Positions 16,833 through 25,615 of a stretch of 64,000 bases of DNA are shown here, piece by piece. The stretch is from Sphingopyxis microcysteis (lineage in GTDB: Bacteria; Pseudomonadota; Alphaproteobacteria; Sphingomonadales; Sphingomonadaceae). The stretch lies in the NCBI RefSeq assembly GCF_012274265.1, contig NZ_JAANYY010000002.1:62001-126000 (forward strand). The letters run 5' to 3'. The stretch's first letter is position 1, and the number at the start of each line of letters is the position of its first letter. The position numbers and the translations under genes are program-made. The notes under the pieces were generated by a model. That model worked only from the letters and a program-made list of their open reading frames with translations. It was not told the DNA's origin and made no database searches.

Positions 16833-18035
16833 GCGGCCTTCTTGTTGCCAGACAATGAAAGTGGAGTTGTCGGTGGATGCCATCGCGGCGATCATTTCGG
16901 CATGATCGAAGCCGGGTAGCTTCATGATCCGGTCGAGGACGGCGTCTTCGCCCGTCGCACCTTGCGGGAATGTCAGGTTCAGTCGGCCATTGGGCCCAAA
17001 GAACATCCACCATACGTCGCTGCCCCAAGGCCCGCTGTCATTGGTTTCGACGGCGATTCCGGTGACATCGGATAGCGGACATGCGCTTCTTTCGCCCTGG
17101 CCGTCGGTCATGGTCAGCACATCATCGTCGATCGCCACGATCCAGCGAGCTTCGGGATGCAGCGTGGGTGTGCTTTTTTTGTCGGTGGGATCCGGCGCCT
17201 TCGGCCGCTGTACCAGACTGACCAGCACGAACGAGATGATCATCAGCAGATACCAGCTGCCGAGCTTCTCCAGCCCCACCATGTGCCAACCATCGTCCTG
17301 ACTGGGGTACGTCCATGCGCGCGCGAACGTCCCGATATTCTCCGCAAACCAGATAAAGAGCGCGACCAGCCCCCAGCCGACGAGTAGCGGCATCCGGCGG
17401 TGGACGTGCAACGGCCGGAACCACACCTGACAGCGCCAGAACAGCAAAGCCGTCGCCGCAAACAGGGACCAGCGGACGTCATAGGTCCAGTGGCGCGCAA
17501 AGAAATTGACGTAGATCGCCGCCGCGAGCGCATAGCTCGTCCAGACCGGCGGATAGCCCGTGTAGCGAAAGTCGAAGATACGCCACACGCGCGCAATATA
17601 GCTCCCCACCGCGGCATACATAAAGCCCGAGAAGAGCGGGACCGCGCCGATGTGGAGCAGGCTCGCCTCGGGATATTGCCATGATCCCGCGGCGGTCTTG
17701 AACAGCTCCATCACCGTGCCGACGATATGGAAGATCAGGATGACGAGCGCTTCCTTCGGTGTTTCCAATCGGAACGCGAGCATCCCGAGCTGGATCAGCA
17801 CCGCGCCGATCGTGATCGCGTCATAGCGATGCAGCGGCGCATCGTTGGGCCAGAACAGGTGCGTGCCGAGCAGCAGCGCGAGCATCAGCCCGCCGAACAG
17901 GCACGCCCAGCCTTGTTTGAAGCCGAAGACGAGAAATTCGAGGAACCAGCCGCGCGGCCCCGGCGTAACCGCCATCGCTTCCAGCCGCGACCGGACGGCA
18001 AGAAAGCGACTGTGGCCGCGCGCGCGATCAGACAT
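16809..18035 (-). CDS. DUF817 (YoaT-like) membrane protein with extra C-terminal domain
   Basis: Residues 25-292 are a DUF817 domain of about eight membrane spans, with family segments GSWQYPEASLLHIGAVPL, FSGFMYAAVGSYIARVWR, YVNFFARHW and WFAENIGTFARAWTYPSQ. DUF817 proteins such as Bacillus YoaT end here. This protein continues for about 115 residues as a soluble domain (ARWIVAIDDDVLTMTD ... GPWGSDVWWMFFGPNGRL ... STFIVWQQ). That part resembles small stand-alone hypothetical proteins and looks fused on. The start overlaps the Amj gene stop by 8 bases; ATG 17976 (MAVTPG) is an alternative. Function unknown. Confidence 0.78.
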   Translation of the reverse strand: MSDRARGHSRFLAVRSRLEAMAVTPGPRGWFLEFLVFGFKQGWACLFGGLMLALLLGTHLFWPNDAPLHRYDAITIGAVLIQLGMLAFRLETPKEALVILIFHIVGTVMELFKTAAGSWQYPEASLLHIGAVPLFSGFMYAAVGSYIARVWRIFDFRYTGYPPVWTSYALAAAIYVNFFARHWTYDVRWSLFAATALLFWRCQVWFRPLHVHRRMPLLVGWGLVALFIWFAENIGTFARAWTYPSQDDGWHMVGLEKLGSWYLLMIISFVLVSLVQRPKAPDPTDKKSTPTLHPEARWIVAIDDDVLTMTDGQGERSACPLSDVTGIAVETNDSGPWGSDVWWMFFGPNGRLNLTFPQGATGEDAVLDRIMKLPGFDHAEMIAAMASTDNSTFIVWQQEGRSAERPVD

Positions 18036-18834
18036 AAACGGCGACCCATGCGATCAGCGCCGCGGCGGGCAGCAGCAGCGCCTGCGCGAGCACCGTCCCG
18101 GCGAGGCGGCTTAGCGAGATGAGCGTGATCGCGCGGCGAAAGTCGGCCTCGTCGACCTTCCCCTCGACGGCATCGTCGGTCATCACCGACAATTGCGGGT
18201 CGATAAAGGCAAACAACAATATCGTCGCAAAGCCGTTGATCAGCGCCGAGAGCTGCGACGCGGTGACGCGAAACTCGGGCGCGAGATAGCCGGCGTAGAG
18301 CGACGCCACCACGCCCACGGCGAGCAAGGATTGCGCGAGGCAGTTGGCGATCAGCACGCCCCAGCCGATACCCTTCGGCATCCGCCAGTTCCTGAGGTGC
18401 GACAGGCTGGGAAAGGTCAGCGACCGGCCCAATGTCCTGAGGCCGCTCGGGCTTGCAGCCTTCAGCGCGAGCTTCGTCGTCGACCGATTGTCCTGATACC
18501 AGCCGATCGCGGCCGCGAACATGCGTTGGCCGGTCGGGACCAGTAATATGCCGATCAGCGTCGCAACGCTCGCCGCCGCCAGCACCAGCTGCATGTCGAG
18601 GAACAGATGCCCGCCGCTGCCGTCGTGGATGCGCGTCTCGATCCGCTTGGCGAGGAAGGGGCCAAGGAAGCTGTTCGAGGTACGCGAAAAGAGCACGAGG
18701 ATGTTGAACAATGCGAAGGACATCGCGATGCGCCGCGTGCGGACCCCGGCGATGCGCGCGGCATAAGCGAGCGCGCCGATCAGGTTGATGAAGCCGGTGA
18801 GCAGCAGGATGGTGACGAGGGGGAGGTCGAACAT
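18028..18834 (-). CDS. Amj-family lipid II flippase
   Basis: Amj proteins move the peptidoglycan precursor lipid II across the inner membrane and can replace MurJ (known in Bacillus). The 268-residue product has about six hydrophobic spans and family segments LIGALAYAARIAGVRTRRIA near residue 18, NILVLFSRTSNSFLGP and INGFATILLFAFIDPQLSVM. ATG 18834 was chosen; an upstream in-frame start would extend into the repeat at 18861-18940. The DUF817 gene follows with an 8-base overlap, so the two envelope proteins are coupled. Confidence 0.8.
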   Translation of the reverse strand: MFDLPLVTILLLTGFINLIGALAYAARIAGVRTRRIAMSFALFNILVLFSRTSNSFLGPFLAKRIETRIHDGSGGHLFLDMQLVLAAASVATLIGILLVPTGQRMFAAAIGWYQDNRSTTKLALKAASPSGLRTLGRSLTFPSLSHLRNWRMPKGIGWGVLIANCLAQSLLAVGVVASLYAGYLAPEFRVTASQLSALINGFATILLFAFIDPQLSVMTDDAVEGKVDEADFRRAITLISLSRLAGTVLAQALLLPAAALIAWVAVYV

Positions 18835-18860
18835 GGCAAGCCTAGCGGAACTTTTGAAAT

Positions 18861-18940
18861 CCGTTCGTGTCGAGCGAAGCCGAGACACCCCTAAGGCGCG
18901 CGCAACCGACGGGTGTCTCGACTTCGCTCGACACGAACGG
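18861..18940. repeat. Paired palindrome, family C (ccgttcgtgtcgagcgaag type)
   Basis: The 30-base arm 18861-18890 returns as reverse complement at 18911-18940, with one mismatch (gccgag against gtcgag). It lies between the Amj gene start and the VWA gene end. Copies of the same arm are at 30508-30594, 30921-31000 and 41480-41559. Confidence 0.85.
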
Positions 18941-18977
18941 GATTAGGGGATCGGTTCAAGATTGCTACCGTAGAAAT

Positions 18978-19055
18978 CGTCATCCCGGCGAAGGCCGGGA
19001 TCTCGCCAGTGCGAAGGGATGCGAGGTTGAGATCCCGGCCTTCGCCGGGATGACG
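18978..19055. repeat. Paired palindrome, family A, after the VWA gene
   Basis: Two perfect 27-base inverted arms (18978-19004 and 19029-19055), the same as those at 9699-9776, with an unrelated 24-base loop. The loop length is conserved while its sequence is not. It lies 11 bases past the VWA gene stop and may end its transcript. Confidence 0.85.
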
Positions 19056-19066
19056 GTAAGTTAGAC

Positions 19067-20245
19067 TCAATGCTTGCGCGTCAGTTCGCGCATCGCATCG
19101 TCGAGCCCGGCGAGGGTCAGCGGATACATGCGGTCGTTCATCAGCTGTTTGATCAGCTTGACCGACTGGGTGTAGCCCCAATGCGCTTCGGGCACCGGAT
19201 TGAGCCACACCGCTGCCGGATAGACATGCGTGATCCGCTGGAGCCAGACCGCGCCCGACTCCTCGTTGAAATGTTCGACGCTGCCGCCCGGATGGGTGAT
19301 TTCATAGGCGCTCATCGACGCGTCGCCGACGAAGATCACTTTGTAATCATGGCCATATTTGTGCAGGATGTCCCACATCTGGTGGCGCTCGGACCAGCGG
19401 CGCTTGTTGTCCTTCCACACGCCTTCGTACGGGCAATTGTGGAAATAGAAGAATTCGAGATTCTTGAACTCGGTCGTCGCGGCGCTGAACAATTCTTCGC
19501 ACAGCTTGATGAACGGGTCCATCGATCCGCCGACGTCGAGAAACAGCAGCAGCTTGACCGCATTGCGCCGCTCGGGGCGCATCTTGATGTCGAGCCAGCC
19601 CTGCCGCGCGGTGCCGTCGATCGTGCCTGGAATGTCGAGCTCGTCCGCCGCGCCCTCGCGCGCGAATTTGCGCAGGCGGCGGAGCGCGATCTTGATGTTG
19701 CGGGTGCCGAGCTCCTTGGTGTTGTCGAGATTCTGGAACTCGCGCTTTTCCCAGACTTTCAGTGCACGCTTGTGCTTGCTCTCGCCGCCGATGCGCACGC
19801 CTTCAGGATTATAGCCCGAATTGCCGAAGGGGCTCGTGCCGCCGGTGCCAATCCACTTGCTGCCGCCCTCGTGGCGCTTCTGCTGTTCCTCGAGCCGCTC
19901 CTTCAGCGTCTCCATGATTTTGTCCCAGTCGCCAAGCGATTCGATCGCCGCCATTTCCTCGGGCGTCAGGAATTTCTCGGCGACGGCCTTCAGCCAGTCG
20001 GCGGGAACATCGACCGGGTTCTGGCCATAGTCCGAGATGATGCCCTTGAAGACCTTGTTGAACACCTGGTCGAAACGGTCGAGCTGCCCCTCATCCTTCA
20101 CATAGATTGCGCGGCTAAGGTAATAGAATTGCTCGGGACTGCGGTCGATCACCTCGCGGTCGAGCGCTTCCAGCAGCATCAGATGCTCTTTCAGGCTGGC
20201 GGGAATGCCCGCGACGCGAAGCTCGTCGAGAAAGCCGAAAAACAT
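19067..20245 (-). CDS. VWA-domain (CoxE-like) protein
   Basis: The product has 392 residues and no signal peptide. It belongs to the CoxE-like VWA proteins that work with MoxR ATPases in assembling metal enzymes or complexes. The metal-ion-dependent adhesion site reads LFLDVGGSMDPFIK near residue 205, a DxGxS variant. Later VWA segments are FFYFHNCPYEGVW and IFVGDASMSAYEI. The N-terminal half is helical and rich in Glu and Lys. ATG 20245 begins MFFGFLDELRVAG. The expected MoxR partner lies 3.4 kb upstream at 23681-24526 in the same orientation, separated by four genes. Confidence 0.85.
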   Translation of the reverse strand: MFFGFLDELRVAGIPASLKEHLMLLEALDREVIDRSPEQFYYLSRAIYVKDEGQLDRFDQVFNKVFKGIISDYGQNPVDVPADWLKAVAEKFLTPEEMAAIESLGDWDKIMETLKERLEEQQKRHEGGSKWIGTGGTSPFGNSGYNPEGVRIGGESKHKRALKVWEKREFQNLDNTKELGTRNIKIALRRLRKFAREGAADELDIPGTIDGTARQGWLDIKMRPERRNAVKLLLFLDVGGSMDPFIKLCEELFSAATTEFKNLEFFYFHNCPYEGVWKDNKRRWSERHQMWDILHKYGHDYKVIFVGDASMSAYEITHPGGSVEHFNEESGAVWLQRITHVYPAAVWLNPVPEAHWGYTQSVKLIKQLMNDRMYPLTLAGLDDAMRELTRKH

Positions 20246-20347
20246 GCCCGCAGGCGTATCGCGTTCGCGCGCCGCGCGCAATCACTTTACGTTTACGGAA
20301 AGTGTAGGCGGTCGCTGCGAAAATGGGGCCGCAGCGACCGCGCACCA

Positions 20348-20806
20348 CTATCGCTGTGTCGCGCCCGTCGGCTCACTGCGCGCGCTTGTCCGGTCGGGCC
20401 TTTTTTGCGCGATCATCGCGAATTTCTGACCGCCGTGATAGGTGACGATGCCGCACATCCGTTTCCCGTCGGGGGTGAGCGAACCGTCGAAGCGCACATC
20501 GCCCTCACGCGATGCAACAACCATCGCCACGGTCCGGCCGTCGCTCGTCAGGCTGCGGACTACCACGACGCCGGGGGTCAGCGCCAGCGATCCGCCGAGC
20601 TCCGAACCCGTCATTCCGACCGAGAGGAGGCCGAAGCTTGGAGTGCCGCCCACATCCAAGAGCGCATCCCACAAGCCCGCGAGCTCGGGCGGTTGGGTGG
20701 GCATCGACGTCGCCGCCGGACATGCGAAACGCATGTCGACTGCCTCGCTTGCCGCCGCCGGGACAGCTGCCGATGCCAATACCAAACCAGCGATAATCCG
20801 TTTCAT
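20348..20806 (-). CDS. Small secreted protein of unknown function
   Basis: The product has 152 residues and begins MKRIIAGLVLASAAVPAAAS, a clear Sec signal peptide with cleavage after AAA near residue 18-19. The mature part is beta-rich, has two cysteines (FACPA and MCGIV) that could form a disulfide, and a basic, disordered tail. ATG 20806 is supported by GGGAGAAGG upstream. I do not recognise a family. It is divergent from the LytTR regulator gene, sharing a 115-base promoter region, so it could be its target. Confidence 0.65.
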   Translation of the reverse strand: MKRIIAGLVLASAAVPAAASEAVDMRFACPAATSMPTQPPELAGLWDALLDVGGTPSFGLLSVGMTGSELGGSLALTPGVVVVRSLTSDGRTVAMVVASREGDVRFDGSLTPDGKRMCGIVTYHGGQKFAMIAQKRPDRTSARSEPTGATQR

Positions 20807-20921
20807 TACCTTCTCCCTGCCAATATTCCTGCGCTTGCGCCGGAGCGTTGACGGGGCTTGACGCGGAGCGGCAATGGGGGGAGTCGTGAATGATGGCCGC
20901 AATTTCCTGAACGGTAGACCG

Positions 20922-21686
20922 ATGCAGTTGGCGATGCGTGAATGGCGGATACCGGGAAAGTGGCGCGGGCTGCTGAGTGCGGTCGCTTTTGGTGCGGTGC
21001 TGGGTGTGATGGGGCCGTTCGGATCGCAATCCGCCCTAAGTCCCGCCGTGCGCTATCTATTCTGGATGATTGTTGCGCTCGCCGGCTTTGGAACTGCGGC
21101 CGTCACGCAGCGCGCTCTTTTGTCCGCCTGGACGGACGGGAGCGGTGCAAAAAGGATTTTCGCGGGCGCCGCTGCTTCGGCAATACCCATGACCTTCTTC
21201 GTGGCTTGGGCTTTCGGGGTGGTCCAGCCCGGCAGGATATTCAGTCCCGCTCAACTCCTCGCGCTGTTTCCCTATGTGGCGCTGGTCCAGCTGCTGATTG
21301 CGGGCGTCATGTCGCCTGCGGATCCGGTCGCGGTGGTCGCGGCGGTCGAACAGTCGGCGGTGGATCCCGAATATCCGCCCGATTTCATGTCGAAGCTTCC
21401 ACCCGCATTGCGCCGGGATATTGTCGCACTCGAAGCCCAAGATCATTATCTGCGCGTTCACACGCTGTACGGTTCGGCCTTGATCCTGATGCGGCTGGCG
21501 GACGCGGCGGCGATTATTGATCCCCGGCTGGGGCTCCGCGTGCACCGCAGCTGGTGGGTGGCGAAGGACAGCGTCCGCGGGATTGAAAGACGATCCGGGC
21601 GAGCAATTGCCCGGCTTGCCAATGACACCGTCGTTCCGATCAGCCGAACATATTTTCCGGCGGCGCGCCTCGCCTTGGAAAACTAG
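20922..21686 (+). CDS. Membrane-bound LytTR DNA-binding regulator
   Basis: The product has about 254 residues. Four hydrophobic spans occupy residues 15-140 (LLSAVAFGAVLGVMGPFG, LFWMIVALAGFGTAAV, ASAIPMTFFVAWAFGV, LLALFPYVALVQLLIAGV). The C-terminal 100 residues form a LytTR domain: LPPALRRDIVALEAQDHYLR, VHTLYGSALILMRLADA, then RVHRSWWVAKDSV. No receiver domain is present. This is the stand-alone membrane LytTR type, in which DNA binding is probably controlled at the membrane. ATG 20922 or 20937 may be the start. The divergent secreted protein gene is a candidate target. Confidence 0.8.
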   Translation: MQLAMREWRIPGKWRGLLSAVAFGAVLGVMGPFGSQSALSPAVRYLFWMIVALAGFGTAAVTQRALLSAWTDGSGAKRIFAGAAASAIPMTFFVAWAFGVVQPGRIFSPAQLLALFPYVALVQLLIAGVMSPADPVAVVAAVEQSAVDPEYPPDFMSKLPPALRRDIVALEAQDHYLRVHTLYGSALILMRLADAAAIIDPRLGLRVHRSWWVAKDSVRGIERRSGRAIARLANDTVVPISRTYFPAARLALEN

Positions 21687-21858
21687 TCCGATCGACCTGG
21701 CGTGATTCGGCAGGCTGAACCCGCTTGTCGCGGATTTGCCGCTATGCGCGGAGTTCGGCGTCCCTCGCGAGGGTCGCGGCGGTCGGAGTCCGGGTTGTTG
21801 ACGCCCCGTTAACCATTATCCGGCATGACCCGTCGATGGTTTTTGGGTGGGTGCGCGC

Positions 21859-23256
21859 ATGAAATATGATCCGATCAATCCAGCGGGGCCGGTGCTCGAC
21901 CAGTCGGTCGCCAGCGACTGCGGCGAACTGGCCGTGGGGTGCAGCGAAGCGGCGGGGCGCATCAAGCGTGCGACGGGGCAGATGGACCGCCAGATCGACG
22001 AGCTCGGGCGGCTCGAGGATTTTGTCGTCAGCCTGGAATCCGACCAGCGCCAGATTGCCGATTCGACCGACGAGGCAAAATTGCTGTCGGCGCGTGCGTG
22101 CGAACAGCTTGATGCCGGTGCCGAGCGCGTCAACGGCGCGGTCACCGAATTTCGCGCGGTCATCGACCTCGTTGCGCGGCTCGGTACCCATGTCACCAAT
22201 TTTGCCGCGGTGATGGAACAGGTGCAGCAGGTCAGCCAGTCGATCGAGCAAATTGCCAAGACCACCAACATGCTGGCGCTGAACGCCGCGATCGAGGCCG
22301 AGCGCGCGGGCGATGCCGGGCGCACCTTTGCCGTCGTCGCCGCCGAGGTCAAAAAGCTGGCGCAGAACACGCGCGGCGCGACCGACGAAATCCGCCGCAG
22401 CATCGGCAGCCTCGCCGCCGAGGCCGGCGGGCTGGTCACCGAAATCCAGGCCGGGGTCGAACAATCGAGCCGTGCCGAAGCACAGTTCGAAACGATCACC
22501 GATGCGTTGCACGACGCGACGCACCTCGTCGCGCTGCTCGACGACCAAAGCGACCGCATCGCGCAATCGAGCGCGATGGTCCACGCCAATGGTGCCAAGG
22601 TGCGTGAGGCGGTCGATCGTGTCGTCGGGTCGGTGCGCGACAATCGCGCGACGCTGGAGGACACGCGCACCTCGATCCTGTCGATGGAGCATGTGTCGAA
22701 CCGGATGTTCAACGCGGTGATCTCAGCCGGGGTCAGCCCGCAGGATTCGGCGGTCGTCGAACTCGCCGCCAAGGTGCGCGACAAATTTGTTGCGATCGCC
22801 GAACGCGCGCTGGCCAATGGCGAACTCACGATGGAGCAATTGTTCGACACCAATTATGTCCGCGTCCCGGGTTCGAACCCCGAACGCTTCCGTACCACGC
22901 TTTGCGACTGGGCCGATGCGAACTGGCGGCCGTTGTTCGACGACGTCGTCGCGAACAATCCCAATGTAAAGATGTCGTCGGGCGCCGATATGAACGGCTT
23001 TCTGCCGACCCACATCAGCGAATGTTCGCGCGCGCCCACCGGCGATGTCGCGCATGACACCGCTTATTGCCGCAACGGCCGTATCCTGTTCGACGAAACC
23101 GACAAGGCGGCCAAACGCAGCAACGCGCCGTTCTTCATGGCGGTCTATCGGCAGGAGGGCGACGGCACCAACTATGTCACGGTGCGCAATTGCTATACGC
23201 CTGTGGTGATCAACGGCCGCCGCTGGGGCGACGTCGAGGTGGCATACCAGCTTTAA
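21859..23256 (+). CDS. Soluble methyl-accepting-chemotaxis-type protein with C-terminal sensor domain
   Basis: The product has 465 residues and no membrane span. Residues 20-290 are coiled-coil, with the chemoreceptor signalling tip in the middle: [20 protein letters not shown] then [20 protein letters not shown]. After it, about 150 residues form a separate domain ([63 protein letters not shown]). These resemble the Cache/PAS-like sensor regions normally found N-terminal in receptors. No CheR-type pentapeptide is seen. No che genes lie near. Likely a cytoplasmic receptor or a regulator of another pathway. Confidence 0.8.
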   Translation: MKYDPINPAGPVLDQSVASDCGELAVGCSEAAGRIKRATGQMDRQIDELGRLEDFVVSLESDQRQIADSTDEAKLLSARACEQLDAGAERVNGAVTEFRAVIDLVARLGTHVTNFAAVMEQVQQVSQSIEQIAKTTNMLALNAAIEAERAGDAGRTFAVVAAEVKKLAQNTRGATDEIRRSIGSLAAEAGGLVTEIQAGVEQSSRAEAQFETITDALHDATHLVALLDDQSDRIAQSSAMVHANGAKVREAVDRVVGSVRDNRATLEDTRTSILSMEHVSNRMFNAVISAGVSPQDSAVVELAAKVRDKFVAIAERALANGELTMEQLFDTNYVRVPGSNPERFRTTLCDWADANWRPLFDDVVANNPNVKMSSGADMNGFLPTHISECSRAPTGDVAHDTAYCRNGRILFDETDKAAKRSNAPFFMAVYRQEGDGTNYVTVRNCYTPVVINGRRWGDVEVAYQL

Positions 23257-23672
23257 CGCGTCGTGCCCGGCGCGGGCGGTTGGCCCGGAATATGTTCGAT
23301 GGCCGGATCGATCGTCGCTCCCGCTGGCGCTTCGCTGGTCCAGATGGCAACGCTCGGCGTCAGCCCATGATCGTCGAGCAGGCCTAACCGGACAGCGCGC
23401 ATTTCCGGCCGTGCCGACGATGCGCCATAGAGCTGGGTGCCGCAGGCCGGGCAAAAGGCCCAGGTCAGTTCATTGCCGCTCGCCGCGATGCGGTGGTTTG
23501 ATGCGATGTTCCCCGACCAGCCAATGTCGGCGGTCTGGAAAATTGCATTATAGGTCGGTCCGCCCGATGCGAGTTTCTGACACTGGCGACACCAGCACTG
23601 ACGCACCGCCAACGGCTGTCCGTCAATTCGGACCGTCACCGCGCCGCAGGCACAGCTGCCGTTATACGCCAT
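23253..23672 (-). CDS. GFA-family (glutathione-dependent formaldehyde-activating enzyme-like) protein
   Basis: The product has 139 residues with the zinc ligands of the GFA fold: CACG near residue 7, CWCRQC near residue 27 and CPACG near residue 74. The family includes Gfa, which speeds the addition of glutathione to formaldehyde, but most members have unknown substrates. Cytosolic; no signal. Its stop overlaps the convergent chemotaxis-type gene by 4 bases, and the MoxR gene is 8 bases upstream, so it probably shares that transcript. Confidence 0.88.
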   Translation of the reverse strand: MAYNGSCACGAVTVRIDGQPLAVRQCWCRQCQKLASGGPTYNAIFQTADIGWSGNIASNHRIAASGNELTWAFCPACGTQLYGASSARPEMRAVRLGLLDDHGLTPSVAIWTSEAPAGATIDPAIEHIPGQPPAPGTTR

Positions 23673-23680
23673 CGCCGCGA

Positions 23681-24526
23681 TCAGCTCCCCTGGCGCCGCG
23701 CTATGAACGCCAGCTTTTCGAACAGCATCACGTCCTGTTCATTCTTGAGCAGCGCGCCGTGGAGCGGCGGGATCGCCTTGCCGACGTCGCGGTTCTGGAG
23801 CACTTCGAGCGGCATGTCCTCGTTGAGCAGCAGCTTCAGCCAGTCGATGAGCTCGCTGGTCGACGGCTTTTTCTTCAAGCCGGGAACTTCGCGCACTTCG
23901 TAGAAGATGTCCATCGCGCGGCTGACCAGCGTTTTCTGGATGCCGGGGAAATGCACGTCGACGATCGCCGCCATCGTGTCGCGATCGGGGAATTTGATAT
24001 AGTGGAAGAAACAGCGGCGCAGAAAGGCGTCGGGCAGTTCCTTTTCGTTGTTCGAGGTGATGACGACGATCGGGCGTTCCTTTGCGGTGATCGTCTCGTC
24101 GGTCTCGTAAACATGGAACGCCATGCGATCGAGTTCCTGCAGCAGGTCGTTCGGAAACTCGATGTCGGCCTTGTCGATCTCGTCGATCAGCAGGACGGGC
24201 AGCTTTTCGGACGTGAACGCCTCCCACAATTTGCCCTTGCGGATGTAATTGCGGATGTCGTGGACGCGCTCTTCGCCCAGCTGGCCGTCGCGCAGCCGCG
24301 CCACGGCGTCATATTCGTACAGGCCTTGCTGCGCCTTGGTCGTCGATTTGATGTTCCAGGTGATCAACGGGGCGTCGAACGCTTTGGCGATTTCCTCGGC
24401 CAGCACAGTCTTGCCGGTGCCGGGTTCGCCCTTCACCAGCAAGGGGCGGCGCAGCAGCGTCGCGGCGTTGACCGCGACCCTCAGGTCGTCGGTGGCGATA
24501 TAGGCGCTGGTGCCATCAAAGCGCAT
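23681..24526 (-). CDS. MoxR-family AAA ATPase
   Basis: The product has 281 residues with Walker A GEPGTGKTVLAEEIAKAF near residue 33, Walker B VLLIDEIDKADIEF near residue 110, sensor 1 ITSNNEKELPDAF and the arginine finger region FLRRCFFHYIKFPDRD. MoxR ATPases act as chaperones in the insertion of cofactors or folding of complexes, usually with a VWA partner. The CoxE-like protein at 19067-20245 is the probable partner, though here four genes separate them. ATG 24526 starts MRFDGTSAYIAT. Confidence 0.92.
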   Translation of the reverse strand: MRFDGTSAYIATDDLRVAVNAATLLRRPLLVKGEPGTGKTVLAEEIAKAFDAPLITWNIKSTTKAQQGLYEYDAVARLRDGQLGEERVHDIRNYIRKGKLWEAFTSEKLPVLLIDEIDKADIEFPNDLLQELDRMAFHVYETDETITAKERPIVVITSNNEKELPDAFLRRCFFHYIKFPDRDTMAAIVDVHFPGIQKTLVSRAMDIFYEVREVPGLKKKPSTSELIDWLKLLLNEDMPLEVLQNRDVGKAIPPLHGALLKNEQDVMLFEKLAFIARRQGS

Positions 24527-24597
24527 CGGCTCATCTTTCCCTTAACGTGAACGTCAAGCAGGCATAGCGGGGGTGGGAGGAGGGTGCAAGCCGAAGG

Positions 24598-24688
24598 CGT
24601 CGCCCCCGCGAAGGTGGGGGCCGCTGGCGAAATAGAATTGTCTGTCGATGTTGGGGCGATAACGGCCCCCGCCTTCGCGGGGGCGACG
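24598..24688. repeat. Paired palindrome, family B, upstream of the MoxR gene
   Basis: The 25-base arm 24598-24622 returns as reverse complement at 24664-24688, with one mismatch inside the inner palindrome (aaggtggggg against aaggcggggg). It shares its arm with the copy at 5812-5889 but the loop differs. The right arm ends 3 bases before the stop of the gene at 24691. Confidence 0.85.
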
Positions 24689-24690
24689 CA

Positions 24691-25431
24691 CTAGATTGCC
24701 CGGCTTGCCGCGCGCGCCGCCATCAGATCCCACAGCCCGTTGTGCTGCGCGATCAGCTGCTGGGCGCCGAACACCATCGCGCGTTCGATCGCCGGACTGT
24801 CGGCGACCGTCCCGGCCAACCGGGCCGTGTCGCGCAGATCGGGCAGGGCGCAGGTCGGCGGGGTCATGTCAAGCCGCTGGGCGCTGATGTCGAGCAGGAC
24901 GCGGATCGTCCGCCAGTCGAGCGTCAGCGCGATCGCGGCGCCAACGGCGCAGCCGTGGCGATCCGATTCGGACAGCATGTCGATCGCCTTGCGCTGCGCG
25001 GCGACTGCGGCCTCGCATTGCGCCTGCCCCTGCGTGCTTGGCACCGGGCCGACTGCCGAGGCGATCTTGGTCAGAAAGGCGCGTTCCTGAACAAACGCAT
25101 CGGCGGCCTGGTCCATCCATTGGCGCGATGCGGGGTCGACGGCCTTGCGCGCCGCATTGTCGATGACCCCGGGATGGCGGCCGTGAAGAAGGCACAGGAA
25201 ATGGACGGCGTCGGCCAGGTTGCGCATCGCATCCGGCCCGCTCGACAATGCCCCGGCGCGGACGTGCGAATGCGCGCCGGTGCCATTGCTGGCGACCAGC
25301 GAATCGAGCATTTCGGCGACGCCGCGCGGCTGCAGCAGGGGCTGGGTCGACTGGCTCAACGCATGTTCCTCGCCTGTGGCGCGGGCCGCAGGGGCCGGGC
25401 CGGTGAAATTCAACGCCCGGTCATAAGGCAA
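24691..25431 (-). CDS. Hypothetical 246-residue protein
   Basis: Alanine-rich, helical, probably cytosolic protein without signal peptide or membrane segment. It has a conserved-looking HFLCLLHGRHPGVIDNAAR segment near residue 85 and GAAIALTLDWRTIRVLLDI near residue 165. The composition and length resemble a family restricted to sphingomonads, but I cannot name it. No catalytic motif is obvious. It is read in the same direction as the MoxR gene, but repeats separate them. Confidence 0.6.
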   Translation of the reverse strand: MPYDRALNFTGPAPAARATGEEHALSQSTQPLLQPRGVAEMLDSLVASNGTGAHSHVRAGALSSGPDAMRNLADAVHFLCLLHGRHPGVIDNAARKAVDPASRQWMDQAADAFVQERAFLTKIASAVGPVPSTQGQAQCEAAVAAQRKAIDMLSESDRHGCAVGAAIALTLDWRTIRVLLDISAQRLDMTPPTCALPDLRDTARLAGTVADSPAIERAMVFGAQQLIAQHNGLWDLMAARAASRAI

Positions 25432-25503
25432 CGTCGTAAACGTCGCGTTTATGGCCAGCGCTTGATTTGTACCGGTGCTGTTTCAGTCAGGGACAGACGC
25501 AAA

Positions 25504-25539
25504 GGGACCGGCAAGCCCCGGGGGAAGCTTGCCGGTCCC
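25504..25539 (-). terminator. Hairpin after the pspC-like gene
   Basis: GGGACCGGCAAGC (25504-25516) pairs perfectly with GCTTGCCGGTCCC (25527-25539). On the minus strand the stem is followed by TTTGCG. It lies 77 bases past the PspC-like gene stop and probably ends that transcript; the T run is short. Confidence 0.6.
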
Positions 25540-25615
25540 ATCGATGGCGCCCGGGGGGACGCCAACAGCGCGAAAAGGCCGGATCCGGGGAGAGGGAGTG
25601 TCCGGCCGATTCGGC

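Noticed and set aside
22860-22885. A T-loop-like sequence (GGGTTCGAACCCC) inside the chemotaxis-type gene
   Set aside because: There is no matching acceptor, D or anticodon arm, and the gene is intact through it.
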